Positions 27,801 through 35,597 are shown, counted from the stretch's first letter. The stretch is DNA of 64,000 bases from JBHJGM01 sp050331815 (GCA_050331815.1 JBHJGM010000003.1:186001-250000), one strand, 5' to 3'. Numbers and translations: made by a program. The notes: generated by a model not told the origin, from the letters alone.

Positions 27801-28045
27801 TCGCCTTGCTCATTTGGGCTTCGGCAGACCTGGTACAATGGCATCCGGTGGCTTCCTGGAACAGCGAGACACAGGCCTGGCTAAGCGCCTTGAGTGCTGA
27901 AATCACGACATCCGCAAATCCGGATGGCTCGATTTCTGTGATGATTCCGCCACTGGATGGCCACGATGCTGGTTTCTGGAGACTCGATGCGCGTTTGATT
28001 GAAGGCGTGGATCCTTTACCCACCGAATTCGAAGATTTTGAGTAG
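24899..28045 (+). CDS. Secreted right-handed beta-helix glycosidase (GH49/GH28-like) with accessory modules
   Basis: 1,048 residues. Signal peptide to about residue 24. Residues about 25-170 are a beta sandwich as found in front of GH49 dextranase-like enzymes. Residues about 175-525 form a pectin-lyase-type beta-helix (SIYIPGGAFVVGTF, RVYGRGVLSANG, FFKTNDDIMKLYSDH, NTIFRNFTIRNVF), with D346-D347 as the candidate catalytic pair. Residues about 530-760 duplicate the neighbouring PEP-CTERM protein. Residues about 765-900 look like a laminin-G/concanavalin fold, and the last 140 end in a verrucomicrobial secreted-protein domain (SADLVQWHPVASW). No PEP-CTERM anchor. The first half is AT-richer than the second. 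GH49 is favoured over GH28, with moderate certainty. Confidence 0.72.
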   Translation: MKYSKSLFHVALIICSAQPLLEASDSLATYSYPEVIVAPTVVDDDGTPHTVQTRRSSLYSVSVSLGTQTQEAYVMYTPNPHTSGNLALNSSTHWTNFSFSGLVTVTITSLAGPINSVEIFPGAKGYVAQTSGNTATFTINSADGDVPLQLLLWINDNQDQPLLIFADPPETDIPDRADTENVAVIRTTDDIATVRSILTGPKPIIVFEEGIHQWGSDKTASYPGYRLPYLSNRSIYIPGGAFVVGTFDGDGITNTRVYGRGVLSANGLNRLKGPDFIPNAFVHQTGEATNQRVEGLVCLDPPHFHLVFRGEVIVDNVKMIGYWHQTDGTVTGNNSVIQNCFFKTNDDIMKLYSDHCYHENNTIMQLTNGAPFQFSWGSQNGDNNTVIDTYIIHAVYLPGVNERVNTAVICARFGHDSISENNSWDGIYIDNGIQRLLGLNAQSSEKPNTIFRNFTIRNVFLNTGSADSPQDGASYLVDGNSFNFQNIRVENLFIDGDPIITFNGGGDLPNDSSIWFSSGGGFVTFDAASVPSAEIVITHGNAPNTRFHPMSGPVWADVQIQIDSEGNASLMSATPSPAWAAANAGLTSPDFDDHWAVTGTTDVASAFNTSFTVRLSYFAGIDTATGLGTSDAFDLRANTLGIGVSGGPDANFTGSDGATSEGVTIGLDTSNLGPGVHVGLNAVTIGQSDPGVDYSTLGFFIDPGSAAKINLVANPRADLASLELGLAGGNSLTDITTLIEAVPAENGFRHLTTRLLLSAVSGASEEIIGAAADQDVTVSADVDLTSPGVSAGVFTRLGENGQQYRFSVMQEAGDLVTSLLRINASGDVTVLATSSIPLPGTAKLQLELSANGDFMVGRINGVKVVAAFDNAFIAGRQGAFTTDFGATFLTPVASGFLGDFYTWLMENDLSDDLTPESLASSGQPLLLYYIADETPAGLQPSHPNVAFTELPLPQPRLNLNVRDSLRDVALLIWASADLVQWHPVASWNSETQAWLSALSAEITTSANPDGSISVMIPPLDGHDAGFWRLDARLIEGVDPLPTEFEDFE

Positions 28046-28395
28046 CGAACAGTGCCTCCGCAGAGGAGCCTGACGCGTCCGCAGGCGTTTGAAAACTTGC
28101 CGGCACTCAAAGTGCGTTTTCCGGCTGATTCTAGCGGTTCCTTTCGTTGATAACCGCGCATATCGAGCGGCCCAACACCTGCCGTTTGCCCTCAATGACG
28201 CAAGTGCTGTGTTGCGCAGGGAAACCGGGCTTCGAGTTCCGGAGGCTCTTGTCGTTAAAAACGGCAGGGTGCAAACCGACTTTTCTGTCGGATGAATCGA
28301 CGCCCTCGCCCGCGCCCGAGGCACCCAGTCCAAGCTTGTCTGCCTCAGGCGGCTTTGTTACCAGAAACTCCCCTCTTAGCTGTGGATCCAGTGGC
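28046..28395. other. Intergenic region before the acyltransferase
   Basis: 350 bases. An in-frame extension of the acyltransferase reaches back to 28147 but reads as non-protein sequence (Cys/Pro/Ser-rich), so the region is treated as non-coding. No clear terminator with a T-run follows the beta-helix gene, and no regulatory motif was recognised. Confidence 0.45.
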
Positions 28396-30201
28396 ATGAA
28401 GTATCGCAGAGAAATCGATGGCTTACGCGCGATTGCCGTGGTCCCTGTCATCCTGGGTCACGCCGGTGTGAGCTTCCTCAAAGGCGGCTATCTGGGAGTG
28501 GATGTTTTCTTCGTAATCAGCGGTTACCTGATCACGACGCTGATTTACAAAGACCTGGAAAAGAAGCGTTTCTCGATCCTGAACTTCTACGAGCGCCGTG
28601 CCCGGCGGCTGCTGCCCGCGCTGTTCGCCGTGCTGATACCCACAACCCTTTTGGGGTATTTCGTGCTGCTGCCCGAAGATTTGGAAAACCTGGGTCAGTC
28701 GCTGGTCGCGACGCTGGCCTTTGCCAACAATGTGCTGCTGTACCTGACCAGCGGTTACTGGGCCATGGAGGCGGAGTTCAAGCCGCTGATGCACACCTGG
28801 AGTCTTGCCGTGGAGGAGCAATACTATCTGGTGGCTCCGGTCATGCTGTATGTCTTTTACCGGATGGGTAAAAAGGCGCTTTTTCTTTCGTTTCTGCTCA
28901 TCCTGGGAACGAGCCTCGCCTTCAGCCAGTACGCGTCGGTTCATCTGCCAACGTTTAATTTTCTCATGATCTTCACGCGGGCGTGGGAACTGGCCATTGG
29001 TGCGCTGGCTGCGTTGGTCATGATCTCGCCGCGTTTTGACCGCTACCGCGATCACGCGGCCTCCGGGGCGATGGCAGCCGTTGGCCTGGTGCTCATTTGC
29101 GTGTCGATGGTCCTCTTCGCACCCGAGACGCCGCACCCGAGCCTGCTGACGCTTTTCCCGACGCTGGGCACGGTGTTCATCGTGCTTTTCGCCGGGCCGA
29201 ACAACCTGACCGGCAAGCTGCTGTCTACCAAAGCGTTCGTGGGCATCGGACTGATCAGCTACAGTGCCTACCTCTGGCACCACGCGTTGTTTGCCTACGC
29301 GCGCGTCCTATCGCTTGAACCACCCGGCCTGGATCTGATGCTTGGGCTGTCCGCGTTGACCCTGGTGCTTTCGTATTTGTCCTGGCGTTTTGTGGAGCAG
29401 CCGTTTCGGCGACGCGAAACTGTGCCAAACCTCTATTTCATACCGGCCGCCGGGGTGGGCTGCGCCTTGTTCGCGGCGGTGGGCCTGTGGTGGCACGCAT
29501 CGTCCGGTCTGCTCAAGCACTCCGAGGAGCTGTATTACGGCGGCGAGATTCGCCCTTCGATGAACCGCATCTACACGGACAGCGTCTACAAGCTCAGACG
29601 CGATTCCTTCGAGGGCATGCCCAATGATGTCAACGTGTTGGTGGTGGGCAATTCGTTCGCGCGTGACTTCATCAACATGGGGCTGGAGAACGGCTACTTC
29701 AGCCAGCACAATGTGATTTATCTGGACCGTCCCGTGCCGGAACCCTCAGAGATGAGCCCGGGCCAGCCCAATCATTCGCTGTACGCGCAAAGCGACTACG
29801 TTATTTTCGCCTCCGGCTACAACGGTCGGGAGGCGGCTCAAATCATGGAGTGTGCCGCCATCCTGCGGGAGCATACTACGGCGAAAATCATCGTCGTGGG
29901 CACGAAAAATTTCGGTTGGAACAACAACGCGGTGATGCTGCTGCCCGAGGACAAGCGATACACCTATCGAGCCAAGGTGCTACAAGACATTCTTCAGGCC
30001 AATCGGGAGGCCAGGAAAGTGGTGCCGGAGTCCATGTACGTGGATTTGCTGGACCTGCTAAATACGCAGGACGGCAGGATCAAAGTGTTCACCCCGGACC
30101 GCAAATTCATCTCCCAGGATCGCCGTCACCTAACCCGCAACGGCGCGCTTTACGTGGGCCAAAAAGCCTTCGAGCATCAGCTGCTGCAGCCGCTAAAGTA
30201 G
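28396..30201 (+). CDS. Acyltransferase-3 / SGNH-domain O-acetyltransferase (OafA type)
   Basis: 601 residues from the ATG at 28396, which begins at the family hallmark KYRREIDGLRAIAVVPVILGH. About ten membrane helices span 10-385 (acyltransferase-3 domain, GVDVFFVISGYLIT; SLAVEEQYY). A C-terminal periplasmic SGNH domain has the GNSFA nucleophile block (S420) and the DRRH block (D575, H578). Proteins of this layout acetylate surface polysaccharide, lipopolysaccharide or peptidoglycan, passing the acetyl group across the membrane to the SGNH domain. The acceptor here is unknown. Confidence 0.9.
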   Translation: MKYRREIDGLRAIAVVPVILGHAGVSFLKGGYLGVDVFFVISGYLITTLIYKDLEKKRFSILNFYERRARRLLPALFAVLIPTTLLGYFVLLPEDLENLGQSLVATLAFANNVLLYLTSGYWAMEAEFKPLMHTWSLAVEEQYYLVAPVMLYVFYRMGKKALFLSFLLILGTSLAFSQYASVHLPTFNFLMIFTRAWELAIGALAALVMISPRFDRYRDHAASGAMAAVGLVLICVSMVLFAPETPHPSLLTLFPTLGTVFIVLFAGPNNLTGKLLSTKAFVGIGLISYSAYLWHHALFAYARVLSLEPPGLDLMLGLSALTLVLSYLSWRFVEQPFRRRETVPNLYFIPAAGVGCALFAAVGLWWHASSGLLKHSEELYYGGEIRPSMNRIYTDSVYKLRRDSFEGMPNDVNVLVVGNSFARDFINMGLENGYFSQHNVIYLDRPVPEPSEMSPGQPNHSLYAQSDYVIFASGYNGREAAQIMECAAILREHTTAKIIVVGTKNFGWNNNAVMLLPEDKRYTYRAKVLQDILQANREARKVVPESMYVDLLDLLNTQDGRIKVFTPDRKFISQDRRHLTRNGALYVGQKAFEHQLLQPLK

Positions 30202-30322
30202 AAAGGTAAACCTGGAGCCTTGAACAATTGCTGGGTAAGGGCGCAGACTTTGGGCGGTTGGAGGTGACGCGCGAAGCAGAGACTGGCCTGACGCGATGGT
30301 GTCGACTGCTGGGTGACGTGGC

Positions 30323-31360
30323 ATGAACAGGCGTGTTGTTTTGAAAGATGTGGCGGAGGCAGCGGGCGTCAGCGTGGCTACGGCGTCGCGGGCTTTGGCC
30401 AAAAGCACGCTTTTGAAGACAGAAACCGCCGAGCGGGTGCGCCGGGTGGCTGCGCAACTTGGCTACCGTCCGGACCCGGGTCTGAGTTCCTTGGCGGCCT
30501 ACCGCGGGGCGACGCAGGAGCGCAAGGACTTCGCCACCATAGCGTATTTGAATTTCTGGCACCACGCCGACACGTGGCCGGTCTTTGTCCAGGATTTCTA
30601 TGATGGTGCGCGACGCCAGGCCGGGAAATTCGGCTGGAAGTTGGAAAGCCACCCGCTTGAGCGCGGGTTCAAATCGCAACAGGCCTTGGGCCGGATGCTG
30701 TTCAATCGCAACATCCGCGGCGTTGTGGTTGGATCGCTGCCGCAGGACGGCTGGACGGTCGAGTTGCCGTGGGAGCAGTTCGTGGCGGTGGCCTCCGGCT
30801 TTACACTGGAAGCGCCCAAGCTGCACGGCGTTGCCTACTCACAACACGCGACGGTCTGGGATGCCTTCGAAATTCTTCACGCGCGCAGTTGCCGGCGCAT
30901 CGCTTACGTATCCGAACAGGTGACCGAGGAACGCCACCAGTACCGTGGCTACGGCGGGGCCACAGGCTTTCAACACGCGCACCGCTTGCCCAAGCTGACC
31001 CACATCATCAAGGATACCGGAAATCTGGATACACTGCTGAAATGGCTGCTGCGCAAGCAGGCCGATTCAATCGTGGGCGACTCGGATTTTTTCCTCGAAG
31101 GCCTTCAGGCAATCGCGAGCGACTTGCCCGCCAACTTCAAAATGGTCAGCCCGGTGTATCACCACACGCATCCGCAGATTGCCGGCATGGCGCAACGGCT
31201 GGACAGGGCGGGGGCCAATGCGGTCGATCAGGTCATCTCGATGATTCATCGCAACGAATACGGCATACCCGAGTCGCCGCACGTCACCCGGGTGGTCGGT
31301 GAATTTCAGGATGCCCCCAGCGCGCGTGATGGCTGGCAAGTGCGATCGCCGAGCCAGTGA
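30323..31360 (+). CDS. LacI-family regulator with extended hinge
   Basis: 345 residues. Helix-turn-helix VVLKDVAEAAGVSVATASRAL, recognition region KTETAERVRRVAAQLGYRPDP, then a sensor domain (TIAYLNFW; RNIRGVVVGSLPQDG; HARSCRRIAYVSEQ). As in the other LacI protein of this window, 21 residues separate the YRPD motif from the first sensor strand IAYL. It stands alone between the acyltransferase and a convergent PEP-CTERM gene. The target and inducer are unknown. Confidence 0.85.
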   Translation: MNRRVVLKDVAEAAGVSVATASRALAKSTLLKTETAERVRRVAAQLGYRPDPGLSSLAAYRGATQERKDFATIAYLNFWHHADTWPVFVQDFYDGARRQAGKFGWKLESHPLERGFKSQQALGRMLFNRNIRGVVVGSLPQDGWTVELPWEQFVAVASGFTLEAPKLHGVAYSQHATVWDAFEILHARSCRRIAYVSEQVTEERHQYRGYGGATGFQHAHRLPKLTHIIKDTGNLDTLLKWLLRKQADSIVGDSDFFLEGLQAIASDLPANFKMVSPVYHHTHPQIAGMAQRLDRAGANAVDQVISMIHRNEYGIPESPHVTRVVGEFQDAPSARDGWQVRSPSQ

Positions 31361-31364
31361 CGGG

Positions 31365-31380
31365 TCGCGCTTAAGCGCGA
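31365..31380. repeat. Perfect 16-bp palindrome just after the LacI stop
   Basis: TCGCGCTT is followed by its exact reverse complement AAGCGCGA, four bases after the LacI stop codon. No T-run follows on the plus strand (TGAAAATT), so it is not a standard terminator. It could form a hairpin at the 3' end of the LacI mRNA or be a protein-binding site. Confidence 0.4.
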
Positions 31381-31400
31381 TGAAAATTGCGCCCAAGAAT

Positions 31401-31434
31401 AAAAAACGCCCAGTCCCGAAAACGGAACTGAGCG
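31401..31434 (-). terminator. Rho-independent terminator of the minus-strand PEP-CTERM gene
   Basis: Read on the minus strand, CGCTCAGTTCCG pairs with CGGGACTGGGCG (12-bp stem with two G-T pairs) around a TTTT loop, followed by six Ts. It lies about 23 bases beyond the stop at 31457. Confidence 0.85.
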
Positions 31435-31456
31435 CTTGCGCCGGAGTATTACTTAC

Positions 31457-32200
31457 CTACTGGCGACGCGCTAGCCGTCGACGAATCGCAACGACGAACA
31501 ATGAGAGACAACCGAAGAGGAATGCGTAGGTCGTCGGTTCCGGGACGGCGATAAACCCGAAATCCTCGAAACGGGTAAAGTTGCTGGTCGAGATTTCAAC
31601 CATCGTGATCGGATTGAGTTCCGAAGCCTGATAGCCAAAGAAGACGGCACCTTCTTCGACGCTGACATCCGGAATGGTTTCCTCGTCAAAAATGACGGTG
31701 GAGGCGTCCGCCAGCGTGAAGGTCAATGTAACGTCGCGCACACCCGTACGCGAGATGCCGGTCAATCCGAAGTGGGTCAGGCCGCTACCAAACGTCCAGG
31801 TAGCACCGCTGTTGTTGGCAATACCCAGGTGATTGTCCCCTGAGATGCCGACCGTGCCGGAGTTACCCGTGCTGTTCTGGCCCAGATTGTTGCTGCTCAG
31901 AAGCGAGAGCGAACTCGTGCCGCTGGTACCGTAATTGATGGTGAAGGAGTTGGTGGCTGGGCCCCAGCTGGTGTCGAAATCCCAGACGCCTCCTGTGTCG
32001 GATGTGAAGGCGCTGGCAACGTCGAGTTGAAACTGAGCCAGAGTGATGTTGTTGCTAAAAGCTTCGGCAGTCACCGTGGCAGTGTTGTCCGTTTGCTCGT
32101 CGTAGACGCCAACGGTATCCACCACGGCTTGACCGTAAGCGGTGGCCGTGGCCAAGGCCGCGGCGGAAGTTAACAGTAGTAGGGATGATGTTGTTTTCAT
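31457..32200 (-). CDS. Exported PEP-CTERM protein
   Basis: 247 residues from the ATG at 32200; a TTG-initiated frame to 32218 adds six residues and is less likely. Signal peptide MKTTSSLLLLTSAAALATAT with cleavage near AYGQ. The body is Ser/Thr/Gly/Asn-rich, beta-type and without a recognised domain (TNSFTINYGTSGTSSLSLL; VRDVTLTFTLADASTVIF). The sorting signal is VPEPTTYAFLFGCLSLF followed by IRRRLARR. It is expected to be processed by an exosortase. It stands alone, with a strong terminator downstream and dyads about 115-155 bases upstream of the start. Confidence 0.85.
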   Translation of the reverse strand: MKTTSSLLLLTSAAALATATAYGQAVVDTVGVYDEQTDNTATVTAEAFSNNITLAQFQLDVASAFTSDTGGVWDFDTSWGPATNSFTINYGTSGTSSLSLLSSNNLGQNSTGNSGTVGISGDNHLGIANNSGATWTFGSGLTHFGLTGISRTGVRDVTLTFTLADASTVIFDEETIPDVSVEEGAVFFGYQASELNPITMVEISTSNFTRFEDFGFIAVPEPTTYAFLFGCLSLFVVAIRRRLARRQ

Positions 32201-32332
32201 GGAGTGAGATGGTGTCAAAGAACAACGAAAACCTTGAGTCTGAGAGTCGCAATCCAGGGTATTTGCAAACAGTTGCAGAAATCGGCAAATTAGCTCATCC
32301 TATCCACGCTTGGAAACGCGTTCGCAACTTGC

Positions 32333-32353
32333 CTGTCACTGTCAAAGTGACAG
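32333..32353. promoter_or_regulatory. Inverted repeat upstream of the PEP-CTERM gene
   Basis: CTGTCACT and its exact complement AGTGACAG are separated by five bases (GTCAA). A second short symmetric core, AACGCGTT, lies at 32315-32322 inside TGGAAACGCGTTCGC, which resembles LacI-type operator cores. Both are upstream of the gene starting at 32200 and within 160 bases of it. Regulatory meaning is inferred only. Confidence 0.35.
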
Positions 32354-32453
32354 CAACGAATTCAACATAAACCCATGTTTGGTAGGGTTTTGGCGAAGGG
32401 GCTTACGCGCGCGTCTTACTGGATAGGGCTTGACCCGGTTCCCACGCTCGCGC

Positions 32454-33164
32454 TCAGGGCTGGAGAGGATTGGCCGCCTGTATTACCCCAGGATTTTGTG
32501 ATACTGCCTTCGCGCTCTCAGGACTCGTGTACTCGCGTACCTCCCCGTGCTCGAACCTGAGGATTCTGTCTCCCAGGCGCTGGGCCTCACTCAGACTGTG
32601 CGTGACATGCAGCACCGTCAGTTGACGTGTCCGCTGCTGCCGTTTGAGCAGTTGATAAAGATCTTCGCGAATCTCATCATCGAGCGCGCTGACCGGCTCA
32701 TCCAGCAAGAGCACCTTCGGTTCGAAGGCGAGCGCGCGTCCCAGGGCAACGCGCTGTTTCTCACCGCCGCTGAGGTGCTTAGGCCCGCGCTCCAGCAGGT
32801 GTTCAATGCCCAAATCTAGGGCGAGGCGTTCGACACGTTCGGCGACCTGTGGCTTACTCCAGCCACGAATTTTCAGGGCAAAGCTGAGCTGCTCCCGTGT
32901 ACGCATGGTGGGAAACAGCACGCCGTCTTGAGGCACGTAGCCGACCCCGCGTTGAGAAGGCTTCAACGCTGTAACGTCTGTGTTCATTAACAGCACCAAG
33001 CCGCTCCCGGGCTTCTGCAGGCCTGCAATGATCTCAAGCAAGGTGGTTTTCCCACTGCCGCTCGGGCCCATCAAGATGCAGTAGGTGCCCGTGGGCACTT
33101 TTATCCGCACGTTGGTCAGTTGATAGGCGCCTAGTTGCACCGAAATGTTTTTGAGCTCGAGCAT
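32454..33164 (-). CDS. modC: ABC transporter ATP-binding protein, molybdate type (ModC-like)
   Basis: 236 residues from the ATG at 33164; an upstream GTG at 33191 would overlap the permease by 20 bases and adds no conserved sequence. Walker A is GPSGSGKTT (33-41), followed by the Q-loop VPQDGVLFP, signature LSGGEKQR, Walker B VLLLDEPVSALDD and H-loop HVTHS. The protein is shorter than classical ModC because the C-terminal TOBE/Mop molybdate-binding domain is missing. It is the last gene of the modA-modB-modC operon and powers the transport. Confidence 0.82.
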   Translation of the reverse strand: MLELKNISVQLGAYQLTNVRIKVPTGTYCILMGPSGSGKTTLLEIIAGLQKPGSGLVLLMNTDVTALKPSQRGVGYVPQDGVLFPTMRTREQLSFALKIRGWSKPQVAERVERLALDLGIEHLLERGPKHLSGGEKQRVALGRALAFEPKVLLLDEPVSALDDEIREDLYQLLKRQQRTRQLTVLHVTHSLSEAQRLGDRILRFEHGEVREYTSPESAKAVSQNPGVIQAANPLQP

Positions 33165-33171
33165 ATCCGTA

Positions 33172-34023
33172 CTACACGAGGATGCGCGCACGGCCCCAGA
33201 CGCGTGCGGCGACGAGCACGATGAGCGCCGCCAGAATCATGATCAGCGAGACGGCAACCGCCGCTTCAAGGTCGCCGATACTCAATTCGAGAAAAACGGT
33301 CGTGGCCAGGACTTCCGTTTTGTTGCGAGTGGCCCCGGCAAAAATCAACAGGGGCCCGAACTCGCCCAGCGACCGCGCCCACGCGAGGGTGAAGGCCGTC
33401 AGCATTCCGTTGCGCACCTCTGGCAGCACGACCCTGCGAAAAGCCTGCCAACGACTGCACCCCAAAGTCAGTGCGACGTTTTCGGCCCGCGCGTCGGTTT
33501 GATCGAAGGTGGCGCGCATGGTGCGCACAGCGAAGGCGGCCGCCACTGTGTATTGTGCCAGGATCACCGCCGGTATCTGATAGACAACCCAGCGACTGGC
33601 GAGGTTGAAGGGCAAAAACTGAAACAGGATGAGCAGGCTCAATCCCACCACCAGTGGCGGCAGCACGATCGGAATGTCGAAAATCGCCTCCACCAATTGG
33701 CGCCCTCGAAACTGTTTCCGCGCAAGCAGGTAAGCCACCGGCACGGCCGTCAGCACCGAGAGAATGGCAGCGACGGTACAGCTGATCAGGGTAAGGCCAA
33801 TGGAGTACCGAATTTCGGGCTTCTGCAAAGCTTCGATGATCGGATGTGCCGCAGCCTTCGCGGAACCGCCGGCTGCGGCTGCGGTGTCCAGTTGAAAAAC
33901 GTAGAGCACATCGGCCATCACAAGCAGCACGAGCAGCAACGCATAGGTACCTCCGATAACTCCAAACGCGGCGTAGAAAAACCGGTCGGAAACAAGGTGT
34001 GAAGGCCGTTCTTCGGCCGTCAC
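33172..34023 (-). CDS. modB: ABC transporter permease, molybdate type (ModB-like)
   Basis: 283 residues with about six membrane helices. The cytoplasmic EAA loop (AENVALTLGCSRWQAFRRVVLPE) that contacts the ATPase is present, as is the ModB/CysT-style segment WARSLGEFGPLLIFAG. The start overlaps the substrate-binding gene stop by 4 bases. Sulfate/tungstate permeases are close relatives; the molybdate label rests on the ModA-like partner and on moaA about 9 kb away. Confidence 0.85.
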   Translation of the reverse strand: MTAEERPSHLVSDRFFYAAFGVIGGTYALLLVLLVMADVLYVFQLDTAAAAGGSAKAAAHPIIEALQKPEIRYSIGLTLISCTVAAILSVLTAVPVAYLLARKQFRGRQLVEAIFDIPIVLPPLVVGLSLLILFQFLPFNLASRWVVYQIPAVILAQYTVAAAFAVRTMRATFDQTDARAENVALTLGCSRWQAFRRVVLPEVRNGMLTAFTLAWARSLGEFGPLLIFAGATRNKTEVLATTVFLELSIGDLEAAVAVSLIMILAALIVLVAARVWGRARILV

Positions 34024-35024
34024 AGCAAAGTCTCCAGCGTTTGCTTTTCATTGATTTTTCGGCTCGCTGCTGCGGAAAACCTCCCCGCCTCAGCCAATGC
34101 AGAAAGGAAGCGATCCTCTCGAAGCACGTATTGTCCAAAGTGAGGGCAGGGTAGGTGCTGCGTCATAGCATAGGAAACGATTGTCGGTGAAATCTCAGCC
34201 TGCAGGTCGCTGGAAATGGTCTGAAACCCGTGAGCTTCGAAGGTAGCTTTGCCGGTCTCGCTGGCCAGGAAACGGGCCAGGTGCAATGCTGCAGACGCGT
34301 CGTTTGAGCTGTTGAGTAGGCCGATGGAAACCGTATGCGTCTGTGCCGCGAGCACCGGGTCGACGATCATTTGAAGGTTCGCATACTGGCGGGCGGTGGC
34401 ATCCCAGATAATTGCCGCGTCCACAGCCCCGAGGAAAACTGCGTTCGCCAACTCTGATACCGTCGGCATGAAGACACCGTCTTTTTCAGCCTGCCGCTTG
34501 ATTGCGCTCCAATGTCCCGACGCGCGCAGTAATTCACGCGTCTGTTTTCCGATGGAAGCCGCTTCTGGATTTCCTAAGGCAAGCCGCACCCCGGGATTCA
34601 AAAGGTCATCGAGGTCCTCGATAAGCCTGGGGTTGTCTTTAGGCAGCGCGATCACGGCAGCGAGTCTGGCTAGCGGCAGGACCTCGGCAAGCAGGCCTTC
34701 GTTTCTGGCGATGTCGGTGTAGGAGCTATCGGCGGCGAGGTAGAGATCGCCCAGCTTCGCGATCTTCAGGTTACTCAGGAGCGTTCCCGAACCTCCATAT
34801 TGTACCTCCACCCGGACGCCAAATTCCGATTCGTAGCGACTGAGGAGTGCCTCCACAGGCGGCTGCACGCTAGCCGCGCAAAACAGTGTGAGGGTTTTCG
34901 TTGCACCGGAGTCATTGGATCCACCACAGCCGGCCAGGGTGAGGGCCAAGGCAATAGCGCACAGCAGGAAAGCCGCCCATCCGGGCGTCAGCGCAGTTTG
35001 TCTGGGCTTTGCAGAAGCGTTCAT
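34020..35024 (-). CDS. modA: Molybdate-type substrate-binding lipoprotein (ModA-like) with C-terminal extension
   Basis: 334 residues. Lipoprotein signal ALALTLAGC, then the ModA opening LTLFCAASVQPPVEALLSRYE. Ligand-loop motifs follow: QYGGSGTLLSNL (Ser/Gly oxyanion loop), AADSSYTD, and AIIWDATARQY in the second lobe. The usual ModA fold ends around the AHGFQ motif near residue 268. Here another 60 or so residues follow without an obvious domain. It is the first gene of the operon, transcribed ahead of modB and modC. Tungstate or another oxyanion cannot be excluded. Confidence 0.85.
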   Translation of the reverse strand: MNASAKPRQTALTPGWAAFLLCAIALALTLAGCGGSNDSGATKTLTLFCAASVQPPVEALLSRYESEFGVRVEVQYGGSGTLLSNLKIAKLGDLYLAADSSYTDIARNEGLLAEVLPLARLAAVIALPKDNPRLIEDLDDLLNPGVRLALGNPEAASIGKQTRELLRASGHWSAIKRQAEKDGVFMPTVSELANAVFLGAVDAAIIWDATARQYANLQMIVDPVLAAQTHTVSIGLLNSSNDASAALHLARFLASETGKATFEAHGFQTISSDLQAEISPTIVSYAMTQHLPCPHFGQYVLREDRFLSALAEAGRFSAAASRKINEKQTLETLL

Positions 35025-35597
35025 CTCATCGAAGTGCTGCGGTTACAGTTTGAAAAGTCAGCGCTCATGCGGAAGCCGGGGAATGCTGCCGATCCGTCGC
35101 ATTTTTCTGTTCTGAAAGGAAGCCGTAAACCAGGCAGTTCTCACGGCGCTGATTTGCAAAAGTGCGCATCGACATGTCGCGAAGATCCATTGTCAACAGT
35201 TGCCTGCCCAGCAGCGTGCCCTGACCGCTGAGCAGCTTAATCGCTTCCATGGCACCTAAGTCGGTTGCTTTCCGGCCTATGAAAACTGCGTAGCCTGATC
35301 GAAGGCCTAACTCCTGTGCTTAAGTGGAGTGGTATCACGAGGTTGGTAGACCGTATGTTTGTTTTGTCGGACAGAGCTAAGTGTGCACCAGCAAAGGTGG
35401 AAGGCTCGTCATCAAGCAACTATCCAATGCGCCAACGTCTAGGCCCGGTATCCTGCTTGGTTTCCCCTTGGCTGTGGGTTGGCCTGTGTAGGTCTCCATC
35501 TCCGTACACATACCCGCCAGGCGGCTTGGAGTATCGCAATGTCTTGAAGGCTGATAAGTTTTCGTTTTGACCGATGGCAAACTGACATAATGGCTAT
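35025..35597. other. Intergenic region upstream of modA
   Basis: 573 bases between modA (minus) and a decayed gene (plus). The only frame worth noting is minus-strand 35065-35250 (61 codons, opening MEAIKLLSGQGTLLGRQ), 40 bases upstream of modA. It has no recognised homology and no clear ribosome site. No ModE-like operator or molybdenum-cofactor riboswitch was recognised. Confidence 0.4.

Noticed and set aside
35065..35250. 61-codon minus-strand frame just upstream of modA as a real gene
   Set aside because: No homology recognised, no ribosome site and composition not distinctive; recorded only in the intergenic note.
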